A stretch of DNA of 37,036 bases. It comes from an uncultured Planctomycetaceae bacterium. Its GTDB lineage: Bacteria > Planctomycetota > Planctomycetia > Pirellulales > Pirellulaceae. The notes under the pieces are model-generated. The model ran no database searches. It saw nothing but the letters and a program-made list of their open reading frames with translations, and had not been told where the DNA came from. Both the position numbers and the translations under genes were made by a program. Positions 9,056 to 17,224 of the stretch are shown in pieces (positions within the stretch are counted from its first letter, which is position 1; each line of letters starts with the position of its first letter). The DNA lies in assembly GCA_903863885.1 (NCBI GenBank), contig CAIPEB010000601.1, positions 1 to 37,036 of the forward strand. Reading direction: 5' to 3'.

Positions 9056-10654
9056 TCACAGTGTTTCGTCTCGTCGCGTGCGCAACAGTACGGGTACGCC
9101 GAACGTTTCCTCGAACAGCGAACCGTTCTGGCGGATAGCCAGCTGTTCGAGCGAGAGATCCTTGACCGTCGGCACCGTGATCACAAAGCGGCCCGGTTCG
9201 CGATTGCAGGTGAAGTCCGCGATCCGCTGGCTGCGGCTGTCGTCCAATGCCACTGCGACGCGCAGCATCGCGGCCATCTTCGCCACGGCGACGCGCTCGT
9301 CGCGGCTGAGCGTTGCATACCCTTCGTGGCTCGGCTGCGGCGAAGCCCTTCGGTAATAGCGGGCGACCAGCGCCGCCAGCAGCACGTCGCGACGGCTGAG
9401 CCCGAACATCTCGCTGTTCTTGATCAGGTACAGCGAATGCTTGTGATGGCTCTGCTGACTTACGTAATAACCGATCTCGTGCAGCAGCGCGGCGACGTAC
9501 AGGATGATCTCGTGACGGTGATCCAGCTGGTGTTCATCCCGGATCGCCTGAAACATCCGACGCGAAAGATCGGCCACGTGCCTCGCGTGAGGTTCGTCGA
9601 AATGATATCTCCGCCCAAGGTCGAGCGCCGAACGAATGATCTGGTTGCTGAACTGCTCGGTCCAGATCGCCTTGGCGGCCATCTCGTTCAATAGACCGTC
9701 GCGCAGATTGATATTGGCTACCAGCACGGTGTCGAGACCGTACGTGCGCGCCAGCTGCATGTAGGTCAACAGCGCCGGCCCCGCCGTTTCCGCCTCGGCG
9801 AAACTGAGGTGGTAATTCCGCACGATCGCGTCGTCGGACATGCTCAGCAGCTTGTCGGTCAGCCGCTCGAGTTGGACAAGCGAGATGCGAGACAGCTGAT
9901 TCGGGTTCCAGTCGGTGACCAGACGCGAAGCGGCAAACCGCACGTCGCCGCCCATCGCGAGAATCTCGACCTTGCCGGTTTGCGGAACGTTCTCCGTGAC
10001 CTGCTTGATAGCCCGCTCGATCTGGTTCTCCATCATCTCGCGGACCTTGAGCGTGGGAGTGCGGTAGGCCTCCAGCGTTTCACGCAACCGCAGCGAGCCA
10101 AGCCGCAGCGCATTGGCATAGACCACGTCGCCGCCGCGCACGACGAGCAGTTCCGTGCTGCCTCCGCCGACCTCCACGATCAGCGTGCGAACGGTGGAGA
10201 GCGAGGGGGAAGCCTGCAGCAGCGGCTGGACGCCAAGGTACGTGACCCGGTTGACCTCGGCCTCGTCGATCGGCTCGACCCGAAACCCGGTCGCGATGTA
10301 GATCCGGTCGATGAACGCCAGCCGGTTGCGGGCTTCCCGCACCGCGCTCGTGGCCACCACGCGGATCTGTTCGGGGCTGGAAATGCCGTATTCGGCCAGC
10401 ACCTGGCGGTACCGCCGCAGGACCCGCACGCACTCCTCGATCGTGCTCTTGCGGATGAACCCCGCGGTAAAGGTGTCCTTGCCAAGCCGCACGGCCTGCG
10501 AAAGGCTCTCGAGTTTCCGCACTCCGCCGGACGTGTTGATTTCCGCGATCGCCATGCGCACCGAGGTCGTGCCGATATCCACCACGGCGACAGGCTTGCT
10601 GCTGCGAGCGGGCGTCAGACTGTCAACTCCGGGCGCGGGCATATTAGCGAACAA
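9056..10654 (-). CDS. ppx: Ppx/GppA exopolyphosphatase with C-terminal HD-like domain
   Basis: Hydrolyses terminal phosphate from polyphosphate, or pppGpp. It is an actin-like ATPase fold: VAVVDIGTTSVRMAI (Asp26) is the phosphate-1 motif, VATSAVREARN and VEVGGGSTELLVV are the next two. The C-terminal half (about 340-490) resembles the HD domain of long Ppx proteins, with LLHEIGYYVSQQSHHKHSLYL. HE stands where HD is usual, so metal-dependent hydrolase activity of that domain may be altered. 532 residues, similar to long bacterial Ppx. ATG at 10654 was used; another Met is at 10642. It lies 50 bp after the ROK kinase and 42 bp before ppk1, so synthesis and breakdown of polyphosphate are encoded together. 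Confidence 0.94.
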   Translation of the reverse strand: MFANMPAPGVDSLTPARSSKPVAVVDIGTTSVRMAIAEINTSGGVRKLESLSQAVRLGKDTFTAGFIRKSTIEECVRVLRRYRQVLAEYGISSPEQIRVVATSAVREARNRLAFIDRIYIATGFRVEPIDEAEVNRVTYLGVQPLLQASPSLSTVRTLIVEVGGGSTELLVVRGGDVVYANALRLGSLRLRETLEAYRTPTLKVREMMENQIERAIKQVTENVPQTGKVEILAMGGDVRFAASRLVTDWNPNQLSRISLVQLERLTDKLLSMSDDAIVRNYHLSFAEAETAGPALLTYMQLARTYGLDTVLVANINLRDGLLNEMAAKAIWTEQFSNQIIRSALDLGRRYHFDEPHARHVADLSRRMFQAIRDEHQLDHRHEIILYVAALLHEIGYYVSQQSHHKHSLYLIKNSEMFGLSRRDVLLAALVARYYRRASPQPSHEGYATLSRDERVAVAKMAAMLRVAVALDDSRSQRIADFTCNREPGRFVITVPTVKDLSLEQLAIRQNGSLFEETFGVPVLLRTRRDETL

Positions 10655-10704
10655 TCAAATGGATTTCAGACTGACAGAACGGGCGGACAACCAATGTGGA
10701 CCGT

Positions 10705-11706
10705 TCACACTTTGGACGCGGCAAGGTTGGTCACGGTCTTGCGGGCCCAGGCCGCCGCTCCCATCACGGCCGCCTCGTCTCCCAGCTTCGCCACGACAAT
10801 GCGGAAGGAATCGACGAAGGATGACATGACTCGCTCGTTGGCCGCCTCGCGCACGCACTGCACGAACAAATCGGGCATTTCCTCCACAAGCCCCCCTCCC
10901 AGCACAACAACGTCGGGAGCCAGCAGCAACACGGCATTGGCCACCCCGACGCCGAGCAATCGCGCGGCGCGGCGCACAATGTCCTCGATCACCGTATCGC
11001 CGGCATTGATGGCCTTGGCCAGCGCGCCGCTGCGGATCTTCGACAGATCCGTGCCCGCCTCGGCCAGCAGGTGCGGAGCCTCGCCGCGAAAAGCCGCAAT
11101 GGCCGCCTCCGCCGCGATCGCCAAACGGCTCGACTCCGTCTCGAGACAACCGCGGCGACCGCAGCCGCAAAGCCGACCGTTGTCGCGCACCTGGATGTGC
11201 CCGATCTCCAGCGCGGAGATTCCCTTGCCGTGGATGATCTCTCCCGCATAGACGCAGCCGCCGCCAATGCCGGTTCCGGGGAACACTCCCAGCGCCGTGC
11301 GGGCCGATCTGGCCGCGCCAAAGCAATACTCGCCGTAAATCCCGGCGTCCACGTCGTTCAGCACGGTAACCGGGCGGCCGAATTTGCTCTCCAGCAACTC
11401 GGCCAGCGGCACGTTCTTCCACCCGAGGTTCACCGCCTCATGCACGATGCCCTTGTCCTCATCCACCGGCCCCGGCACTCCCACGCCGATGCCGTTCAGT
11501 TTTCCAACCTCGATGCCCGCGTCGGTAACCGCGTCGTGGATCACGGAAAGCATGCGGGTCAGCACCGAATCGGCACCTTCGTGCCCCTTCGTCTTGCGGC
11601 GACGCTGGCCGACGATCTTGAACTTGGAGTCGAACACGACCGCGTACATCTTCGACGCGCCCAGGTCAAACCCCAGCCAGTATTCCGATTTGACTTCTTG
11701 AGTCAT
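10705..11706 (-). CDS. ROK-family sugar kinase (glucokinase-like)
   Basis: Probable glucokinase or related hexose/N-acetylhexosamine kinase. From ATG 11706 (333 residues): phosphate-binding DLGASK (14-19), catalytic VLND (Asp118), FPGTGIGGG (142-150), EIGH (167-170) and the ROK zinc motif Cys180, Cys182, Cys187 with His170, followed by CLETESS. No N-terminal DNA-binding domain is present, so it is a kinase rather than a NagC-type repressor. An in-frame ATG at 11742 preceded by GAGGA would add MKKAKLYTAGGR and is a real alternative. It heads the leftward polyphosphate cluster. Some ROK enzymes use polyphosphate as phosphate donor; the location raises that option, but the zinc motif is typical of ATP-dependent members. 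Confidence 0.9.
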   Translation of the reverse strand: MTQEVKSEYWLGFDLGASKMYAVVFDSKFKIVGQRRRKTKGHEGADSVLTRMLSVIHDAVTDAGIEVGKLNGIGVGVPGPVDEDKGIVHEAVNLGWKNVPLAELLESKFGRPVTVLNDVDAGIYGEYCFGAARSARTALGVFPGTGIGGGCVYAGEIIHGKGISALEIGHIQVRDNGRLCGCGRRGCLETESSRLAIAAEAAIAAFRGEAPHLLAEAGTDLSKIRSGALAKAINAGDTVIEDIVRRAARLLGVGVANAVLLLAPDVVVLGGGLVEEMPDLFVQCVREAANERVMSSFVDSFRIVVAKLGDEAAVMGAAAWARKTVTNLAASKV

Positions 11707-11914
11707 GCGACCACCCGCAGTATACAACTTGGCTTTCTTCATCTTCCTCGCCCCCGCCAGACCAATAGTCTGATCCGCGCGATTGCTTCCACGAGATTCC
11801 GCCGATACCCGGCATGGATCCCCGCTGCGCCATCCCAAACGGCTCGCATCAGGATTTGGGCGACTCAGTCTCGCCTTGCTTGGGAAAAGGATACGCCTCG
11901 AAAAGCTCCAGCAC

Positions 11915-11943
11915 ATTGTAACTGCTTGCGCCCGCCGTGCCAC
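11915..11943 (-). promoter_or_regulatory. Possible sigma-70-like promoter for the ROK-ppx-ppk1 cluster
   Basis: On the minus strand GTGGCA (11943-11938) and TACAAT (11920-11915) are separated by 17 bp. Transcription would begin near 11908, about 165-200 bp before the kinase start. It is a motif match only. Confidence 0.35.
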
Positions 11944-11980
11944 GGCCTCGGCAGAAAGGTCTTCGCGCGGGCGTAGAAGG

Positions 11981-12001
11981 CGGATACCGGATGCCGGATG
12001 G
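11981..12001 (-). repeat. Short CATCCGG-type heptamer array (3 units)
   Basis: On the plus strand the units read CGGATAC, CGGATGC, CGGATGG; on the minus strand this is a CATCCGG-type tract. It is the same heptamer as the large array at 20891-21177, in the opposite orientation. On the minus strand it comes 19 bp after the GGAGTCT array at 12021-12090, with GGAGGAA at the start of the spacer. Confidence 0.8.
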
Positions 12002-12020
12002 AGGTTGCCTGCCTTCCTCC

Positions 12021-12090
12021 AGACTCCAGACTCCAGACTCCGGACTCCAGACTCCGGACTCCAGACTCCGGACTCCGGACACCAGACTCC
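12021..12090 (-). repeat. GGAGTCT heptanucleotide tandem array (10 units)
   Basis: Ten contiguous 7-bp units read AGACTCC or GGACTCC on the plus strand (one is GGACACC), i.e. GGAGTCT/GGAGTCC on the minus strand. The unit is identical to that of the array at 20751-20841. The array begins directly beyond the T-rich tail of the clpX terminator. The period of 7 is not a multiple of 3, so three units encode a heptapeptide in any frame; no coding role is inferred. Confidence 0.95.
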
Positions 12091-12091
12091 A

Positions 12092-12133
12092 AACCAACAA
12101 AGACGGGCGCTGACACCAGGTGCCGCGCCCGTC
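12092..12133 (-). terminator. Rho-independent terminator of clpX
   Basis: A perfect 9-bp inverted repeat, GACGGGCGC (12102-12110) and GCGCCCGTC (12125-12133), encloses a 14-nt loop that itself contains CACC/GGTG. On the minus strand it is followed by the T-rich tail TTTGTTGGTTT (12102 leftwards). It lies 73 bp after the clpX stop, in the right orientation. Confidence 0.8.
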
Positions 12134-12205
12134 TACGGAAAGACCTATTGGGAGTACTATGGCAGTCTGCCGGGCCACCCGCCGTGTTGCGGCCCCAACC
12201 GCCGA

Positions 12206-13489
12206 TCAAGCGCTCTTGGTCTTGGGTTCGGGAAGCTTGAACAGCTTGTTTCGTCCCTCGACCACGTCTTCCGTGACTGAGAACGAACTGCCTTCGGGTT
12301 GGTCGGGCAGGTCAAACATCACGTCGAGCATGACGTGTTCCACGATCGAACGCAGGCCTCGCGCACCGGTTCCCCGCTGCATCGCGCGGCGGGCAATCGC
12401 ACCGAGCGCTTCGCTGGTGAAGGTCAGCTCGCAGTTTTCCATTTCAAACAGCGTCTGATACTGCCGGACCAGAGCGTTCTTGGGCTCGGTCAGGCAGCGG
12501 ATCAGCGTCGAGTCGTCCAGCGGATCCAGCGTGGAAATCACGGGAAGCCGGCCGACGAATTCGGGGATCATTCCGAATTCGAGCACATCGTCGGTCGTAA
12601 CCTGCGGCAGCAATTCCGCCAGGTCGCTCTCGCTCTTGTAGCCGAGCGGCTGGCCGAACCCGAGACTGCGACGGCCCAGTCGCCTGCGAATAATGTCTTC
12701 GAGGCCGACAAATGTCCCACCGCAGATGAACAGGATGTTTGTGGTGTCCATCTGGATGTACTGCTGCTCGGGATGCTTCCGTCCGCCCTGCGGCGGCACG
12801 TTGGCAACCGTACCCTCGAGCATTTTGAGCAGGGCCTGCTGAACACCCTCGCCCGACACGTCGCGCGTGATCGAGACGTTGTGGCTGGTCTTGCCGATCT
12901 TGTCCACTTCGTCGATGTACAACACCCCGCGCTGAGCGGCTTCAATATCAAAGTCCGCCGCATGCAGCAGCTTCAGCAGCAGGTTCTCCACGTCTTCGCC
13001 AACATATCCGGCTTCGGTCAACGTGGTTGCGTCGCCAATCGCAAAGGGTACGTTCAACACGCGGGCCAGCGTTCTCGCAAGCAGCGTCTTGCCCGACCCG
13101 GTCGGGCCGATCAGAAGGATGTTCGACTTCTCGATATCGACGTCGGAACCCTGCCAGCCCATCGAAAGCCGCTTGTAGTGGTTGTGGACCGCTACCGCCA
13201 GGACCTTCTTCGCAGCCCCCTGCCCGATCACATACTGATCAAGCTGCTTGACAATGTCACGGGGCGTGGGAATCTCCCTGAACAACTGCTTGCCGTTGCC
13301 TCGGCGACGCTGTTCCTGCTCAAGGATCGACTGACAAAGATCAATACACTCGCCGCAGATGTAGACGTCACCGGGCCCCTCGACCAACGGCCCGACGTCC
13401 CGGTAACTCTTGCGACAAAACGAACAGAAGGCGTTCTTCTTGGTGGTTCCACCTCGACGACCGCCATTTGTCTCCTTACCACCTGGCAT
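12206..13489 (-). CDS. clpX: ATP-dependent Clp protease ATP-binding subunit ClpX
   Basis: AAA+ unfoldase that feeds substrates to ClpP. The N-terminal zinc-binding domain has Cys22, Cys25, Cys45 and Cys48 (CSFC and CGEC). Walker A is GPTGSGKT (128-135), the pore loop GYVGED (161-166), Walker B VLYIDEVD (189-196), followed by the GGRKH loop, sensor FICGG, and GTGARGLR. The ClpP-docking loop appears as LGF in [10 protein letters not shown], where the E. coli protein has IGF. 427 residues, normal length. ATG 13489 is preceded by GGAGAG about 10 bp upstream. clpP and tig are not adjacent, unlike many bacteria. A strong terminator follows the gene. Confidence 0.98.
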   Translation of the reverse strand: MPGGKETNGGRRGGTTKKNAFCSFCRKSYRDVGPLVEGPGDVYICGECIDLCQSILEQEQRRRGNGKQLFREIPTPRDIVKQLDQYVIGQGAAKKVLAVAVHNHYKRLSMGWQGSDVDIEKSNILLIGPTGSGKTLLARTLARVLNVPFAIGDATTLTEAGYVGEDVENLLLKLLHAADFDIEAAQRGVLYIDEVDKIGKTSHNVSITRDVSGEGVQQALLKMLEGTVANVPPQGGRKHPEQQYIQMDTTNILFICGGTFVGLEDIIRRRLGRRSLGFGQPLGYKSESDLAELLPQVTTDDVLEFGMIPEFVGRLPVISTLDPLDDSTLIRCLTEPKNALVRQYQTLFEMENCELTFTSEALGAIARRAMQRGTGARGLRSIVEHVMLDVMFDLPDQPEGSSFSVTEDVVEGRNKLFKLPEPKTKSA

Positions 13490-13749
13490 AGGCTGGACTC
13501 TCCTTCTGGACTCCCGCAGAACCGCCCGTCGATTGAAACAGTCCCAGCGGAAAACTCTCCTAGGTGTCTTGCTCGCGTCGAACCAATTGGTCCCCGCTTC
13601 GATCGGGAATCCTTTCCGCGTGCGTCGAGCTGTCAGGCATGCATTCCATCAGGGGCGCCGCCGGCCCCTCAGACCGGTTGGGTTGAATCCGCATCACACT
13701 CGGAACGGTCGTTATCCCGCAATAAGCGTCAAATCCAGGGAAAACGCGA

Positions 13750-14013
13750 CTAGTCCTTCCGTTCCGTACTCTTCAACTCCCGTTGGAGTCTTACACCCAG
13801 CACGTTCTTTATAGTTCGGAATTCCGCGTCGTTGATGTCACCCTGGTGGTGCAGTTCTCGAAAGTTCGTGAGTAATTCGTTTGCGGTTGCGCCGGTGTTA
13901 TCGGTGCGACCCCGAAATTTTCCCGCAACGTATATACCCACCGCAGTTAGAACGAGAAGAGCGCTGCTCCAGATCACCGCCTGAGCAGGACTAGTGAGCA
14001 GGAATTCCTTCAT
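13750..14013 (-). CDS. Small single-pass membrane protein, SHOCT-like tail
   Basis: An 87-residue protein with one transmembrane helix near the N-terminus (about 12-31: AVIWSSALLVLTAVGIYVAG), a short basic linker KFRGR, and a cytoplasmic tail ELLTNFRELHHQGDINDAEF that resembles SHOCT-type short helical motifs (leader-helix, acidic turn, xxEF). Function unknown. AAGGA lies 12-15 bp before the ATG. It is oriented towards clpX with a 260-bp gap in which no gene is seen, and is divergent from eda. Confidence 0.75.
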   Translation of the reverse strand: MKEFLLTSPAQAVIWSSALLVLTAVGIYVAGKFRGRTDNTGATANELLTNFRELHHQGDINDAEFRTIKNVLGVRLQRELKSTERKD

Positions 14014-14047
14014 GGAAGCGGGCGGTCCTTAGAGAAATCGCCACGTC

Positions 14048-14075
14048 TTGCGGAATCGAACACATCGAATATTAT
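14048..14075 (+). promoter_or_regulatory. Possible sigma-70-like promoter upstream of eda
   Basis: TTGCGG (14048-14053) and TATTAT (14070-14075) are separated by 16 bp, in the 194-bp gap between the divergent small membrane protein and eda. Transcription would start near 14082, giving a leader of about 125 nt. Motif match only. Confidence 0.4.
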
Positions 14076-14207
14076 GCACATCACCCCCAGCGAGTCCAGA
14101 ACTTGCCAGATTTCATCCCGCAATCCCTGGGCCGGCTGAGGGTTAGAACCGTACTGCGTTCTGCAGTGGCCCCAAAAGCCGTGCCTGTCCCCCGTCGAGC
14201 CTTCACG

Positions 14208-14855
14208 ATGTCCAAAGCCAAACAACTCCAGCGGATTCTCGACTCCCGAATCGTCGCCGTCATTCGAGCCGAGAGCGGCGATTCGCTGGTGGACGTGGCC
14301 GAGGCTTTGCTCGCCGGCGGCGTCCAGGTACTTGAGGTAACCTTTACCGTCCCGGGAGCCATTCGAGTCGTCGAACGGGTCGCCGATCGAATGGGGGATA
14401 GGGTTCTTCTCGGGGCCGGTACAGTGCTGGATACAGAGACAGCCCGCGCGGCTCTGCTAGCGGGAGCCCAGTTCATAGTCGCCCCCACCACGAACGTCGA
14501 CGTCATCCGACTCTGCCGACGATACGACAAGTTGGTCATGCCGGGCGCGTTCACTCCGACCGAAATCGTCACCGCCTGGGAAGCCGGAGCCGATATCGTC
14601 AAGATCTTCCCCGCGGACGTCGGGGGCCCCGCCTACCTGAAGGCCATCCGCGGTCCGCTCCCGCAAGTCCGCCTGATGCCCACCGGCGGCGTCGACCTCC
14701 AGACTGCGGCCGATTTCCTGCGGGCCGGAGCCTGCGCGCTGGGAGTCGGCGGCTCTCTTGTCGAATCCAAAGCCATCCAGCAGGGCGACATGGCACGCAT
14801 CGAATCACTAGCCAGACAGTTCTTCCAGGTCGTGCAATCCGTGCCCCCCAAGTAA
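14208..14855 (+). CDS. eda: 2-keto-3-deoxy-6-phosphogluconate / 4-hydroxy-2-oxoglutarate aldolase
   Basis: Class I aldolase cleaving KDPG to pyruvate and glyceraldehyde 3-phosphate (Entner-Doudoroff pathway), often also KHG. 215 residues from ATG 14208. Catalytic Glu43 (VLEVTFT), Schiff-base Lys132 in DIVKIFPAD, GAGTV (69-73), PGAFTPTE (112-119) and phosphate-binding PTGGV (158-162) match the family; the E. coli residues are Glu45 and Lys133. The DUF1559 gene follows by 24 bp and may share the transcript. No edd or other pathway gene is next to it. The frame is open further upstream, but homology starts at MSKAKQLQRIL. Confidence 0.94.
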   Translation: MSKAKQLQRILDSRIVAVIRAESGDSLVDVAEALLAGGVQVLEVTFTVPGAIRVVERVADRMGDRVLLGAGTVLDTETARAALLAGAQFIVAPTTNVDVIRLCRRYDKLVMPGAFTPTEIVTAWEAGADIVKIFPADVGGPAYLKAIRGPLPQVRLMPTGGVDLQTAADFLRAGACALGVGGSLVESKAIQQGDMARIESLARQFFQVVQSVPPK

Positions 14856-14879
14856 ATCCCGCCGAGTAAACTGCGAGCT

Positions 14880-15635
14880 ATGCGACTGATCGCCGCCGCG
14901 AAACTTCGATCTGCGGGAATTCTGATCCTGCTCGTACTGCTCGGCACGCTCTGTACCGCAATCGCTTTCCTTGTCCTGCTGTATCTGGCTTTCCCTGCCT
15001 GGCATGCGATACGACTGCGGCAGGCAAGCGCCCTGTGCGAGGACCGCCTGCTGCGAATCGGCCAGGCGCTGCGGACCTACGAACAGACGTACCACAGCCT
15101 GCCTCCCGCCTTCGTACTCGGCAAGGACGGCAAGCCGGCCCATAGCTGGCGAGTGCTGATCCTCCCGCAACTTGGCCGCGAGGATCTCTACAGGCTCTAC
15201 GACTTCGAGCAACCGTGGGACAGCAGCCGCAATTCTGAGCTGAATGCCCGCATGCCCGAAGTGTTCGCCTGTCCGAGCGACGCGGACGCGGCCAGCAACG
15301 GCGAGACCAGCTATGCAGTGCTGGTCGGCCCACGAACCGCATTTCCCGGCAATTCGGCTCGCCGCTTGAGCGACATCAGCGACCCGCTTTCCGATACGCT
15401 GCTGGTCGCCGAGTCCGCAGCCACGGGACGCAGTTGGCTGGAACCGTCCGACATTGACCTCCGCGTCACAAACCTCAGCGTGAACGCGCGCGGCAAAGGC
15501 GGAATTCGAGGTGCCCATCCCGAAGGGGCCCGGATCCTGATGGCCGACGGCCAGGTGCGGCGGCTCGACAAATCGACGCCTCCCGAACTCGTTAACGCCA
15601 TGACCACCATCGACGGCGACGAACCGGTTCGCTGA
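14880..15635 (+). CDS. DUF1559-family protein (membrane anchored, without type IV pilin leader)
   Basis: DUF1559 proteins are a planctomycete-specific expansion, usually with a pseudopilin-like N-terminus. This 251-residue member has a plain hydrophobic anchor (about 12-38) in place of the usual FTLIELLV pilin motif. The body shows the family layout: GQALRTYEQTYHSLPPAF, HSWRVLILPQL, LYDFEQPWDSSRN, CPSD, SYAVLVGP, SDTLLVAE, then a C-terminal GAHPEGARILMADGQVR corresponding to the usual H...G.N..f.DG element. Function unknown; such proteins are thought to be surface or extracytoplasmic. It ends 31 bp from the convergent histidine kinase gene. Confidence 0.88.
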   Translation: MRLIAAAKLRSAGILILLVLLGTLCTAIAFLVLLYLAFPAWHAIRLRQASALCEDRLLRIGQALRTYEQTYHSLPPAFVLGKDGKPAHSWRVLILPQLGREDLYRLYDFEQPWDSSRNSELNARMPEVFACPSDADAASNGETSYAVLVGPRTAFPGNSARRLSDISDPLSDTLLVAESAATGRSWLEPSDIDLRVTNLSVNARGKGGIRGAHPEGARILMADGQVRRLDKSTPPELVNAMTTIDGDEPVR

Positions 15636-15666
15636 GCGACGTCCGCTGCCGGCGATGGAATTTGCG

Positions 15667-17187
15667 CTATCGGACGGGAATGCGGAGACGAAACGTTGCG
15701 CCCGGACCTCCGTGACGGTCCACGTCGATCCGCCCTCCATGCAGCGTGATGATTCGCCAGCATTTCGAGAGCCCCAGCCCCAACCCGCGGCCGGCTTCCC
15801 GTCCTGAATAGAACGGATCGAAAAGATGGCGGCGGGCTTCCTGGGAAATGCCGGGCCCGGTGTCCCGCACGCAGACCTCCAGCCAGTCGCGACCGTCGCC
15901 GTCCGGCCCCCGCCCGACCGCGACGTGGATCTCGACAGAACCGCCCCCTGCCCCGAGTGCCTCCAGCGCATTGATGCAAACCGCACGAATCGCCACCGAC
16001 AACTGCACCGAGTCCGCTTGGATGATAATCGGTATCTCAGGATACAGGCAGCGAAGCGAAGTCCCCTGCTGCTCGGCCTGCGGCCGAACTTCCTTCATCA
16101 GGGTGTCGAGCAGTTTCTGCACGTCCACCGCCGACAACGACAATTCGGGCGGCTTCGCAAACAGCATCACGTCAGAAATCATCTCGTGAGCGCGAAAGGC
16201 CTGAGCGTTGATCGTTGCCAGACGCTTGCGTTTCTCGGGGTTCGTCTCCTCACGCAACAATGTCTGAGCACGCGTGGAAATGTTCGCGAGCGGATTGTTG
16301 ATCTCGTGGCTCGCCCCGTAAGCGAACTGCCGCAATGAAGCGAGTTTCTCCTGCTCAAGCAGCGTCTCGAATTTCGTTTCAAGCTGGTTCAGCCGCCGCA
16401 GCTTTGCAGCAACCTGCGGAAGCAGACTGCCCGAATACCGCGTCAGCGTCTCTTGCTCGTCAATCGCCCCGTTCGCTCCGCCGTTGTGCCCAATGCCGTT
16501 GTGCCCAATGCCGTTGTGCCCGCTGCCGTTATGCGGGCGGCCATTGTGTGCGCCGCGGTCGTCGGCGCGGGCCGTGTACTGAAGCAGGGCGGAACGCACT
16601 ACGGACGCCGCGCCGCCCGGTTCATCCCCCTCATGAATTCTGCGCAGTCTGTCGATCAGCCAGCCGGGCAATGGCGATGTGCGATGAGCACCCGACGCAA
16701 TGCGCACCGATGGCCCGCAACTGGTCAGCCAATCGCAGGCCGTGTGCAGCAGGCCCAGCAGAAAAGCCTGACCGACAAACCGTCGCGCATGACCGGGGGA
16801 CGGCACACTGGAAACGGCCAGCGAAGCGGCCAGTTCGGCCACCCGCGTACTCCGTTCCGCCAGTGCCTGCCAGCGTTTGTCCCAGGAGCTGAACATGCGG
16901 TTCGCCGCACGCCCCTGCTCGGGCCAGTTCAGTTCATCCAGCAGTCGCGGCAAGAAACGCCGAGCCAACCCGCCAAGAGTCTCGGGCGGAGCGTCAAATG
17001 CGGCCGCGTCACGACAAATTGCCCAGACGAGAAAGGATGGAGACCCTTTCAGCGTCTGGGCAAAAGATTCATTTCGCCGCCGCTCGCTCGGAGCCACCAG
17101 ACTCGCAAGCAACTGCGCAGCTGCAGCCTCGGGCAACGGCAGTCGCCATTCGGCGGAACCAGCGGTCAGCGTTGGTAGCCGCAGCAT
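15667..17187 (-). CDS. Sensor histidine kinase with degenerate HDOD-like N-terminal region
   Basis: A soluble two-component kinase of 506 residues with no transmembrane segment. The N-terminal 200 residues are helical and include VGQAFLLGLLHTACDWL (138-154), resembling the HDOD domain element FLLGLLHDIG but without the HD pair. A glycine-histidine-asparagine linker of HNG repeats (214-236) follows. The kinase core has the H-box GASHEINNPL (phosphoacceptor His294), N-box CINALEAL, G1 VRDTGPGIS, F-box FDPFYSG and G2 GLGLGLSKC. The response regulator gene is 37 bp upstream, so the pair is probably one operon. The signal is unknown; an intracellular one is likely. Confidence 0.9.
   Translation of the reverse strand: MLRLPTLTAGSAEWRLPLPEAAAAQLLASLVAPSERRRNESFAQTLKGSPSFLVWAICRDAAAFDAPPETLGGLARRFLPRLLDELNWPEQGRAANRMFSSWDKRWQALAERSTRVAELAASLAVSSVPSPGHARRFVGQAFLLGLLHTACDWLTSCGPSVRIASGAHRTSPLPGWLIDRLRRIHEGDEPGGAASVVRSALLQYTARADDRGAHNGRPHNGSGHNGIGHNGIGHNGGANGAIDEQETLTRYSGSLLPQVAAKLRRLNQLETKFETLLEQEKLASLRQFAYGASHEINNPLANISTRAQTLLREETNPEKRKRLATINAQAFRAHEMISDVMLFAKPPELSLSAVDVQKLLDTLMKEVRPQAEQQGTSLRCLYPEIPIIIQADSVQLSVAIRAVCINALEALGAGGGSVEIHVAVGRGPDGDGRDWLEVCVRDTGPGISQEARRHLFDPFYSGREAGRGLGLGLSKCWRIITLHGGRIDVDRHGGPGATFRLRIPVR
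16480..16548 (-). repeat. In-frame tandem repeat encoding HNG units
   Basis: Inside the histidine kinase gene, near-identical 15-bp units (GTTGTGCCCAATGCC on the plus strand) encode repeated HNGIG/HNG, giving five HNG motifs between residues 214 and 236. The period is a multiple of three, so copy-number change would alter the linker length without breaking the frame. Confidence 0.85.
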
Positions 17188-17224
17188 GGCAATCTCGACA
17201 ATGACGCAGCCATTCCTCGCGAAC

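Larger units (their letters stand above)
11707..12205. other. Intergenic region between clpX and the ROK kinase
   Basis: About 500 bp without a convincing gene. It holds the clpX terminator (12092-12133), a GGAGTCT-type heptamer array (12021-12090), three CATCCGG-type heptamers (11981-12001) and a possible promoter for the ROK cluster (11915-11943). Small open frames crossing the repeats exist only because the heptamers contain no stop codon. Nothing else is recognised in 11743-11914 or 12134-12205. Confidence 0.7.

Noticed and set aside
6338-9694. 1118-codon open frame on the plus strand
   Set aside because: It lies antisense to sixA, ppk1 and part of ppx, which carry clear motifs. Long antisense frames are common in GC-rich DNA.
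10705-11706. NagC-type transcription repressor
   Set aside because: The ROK protein lacks an N-terminal winged HTH and keeps kinase motifs.
11849-12178. Small genes between the ROK kinase and clpX
   Set aside because: The frames run through the GGAGTCT array and the clpX terminator, with low-complexity repeats of VWSLESG type and no start context.
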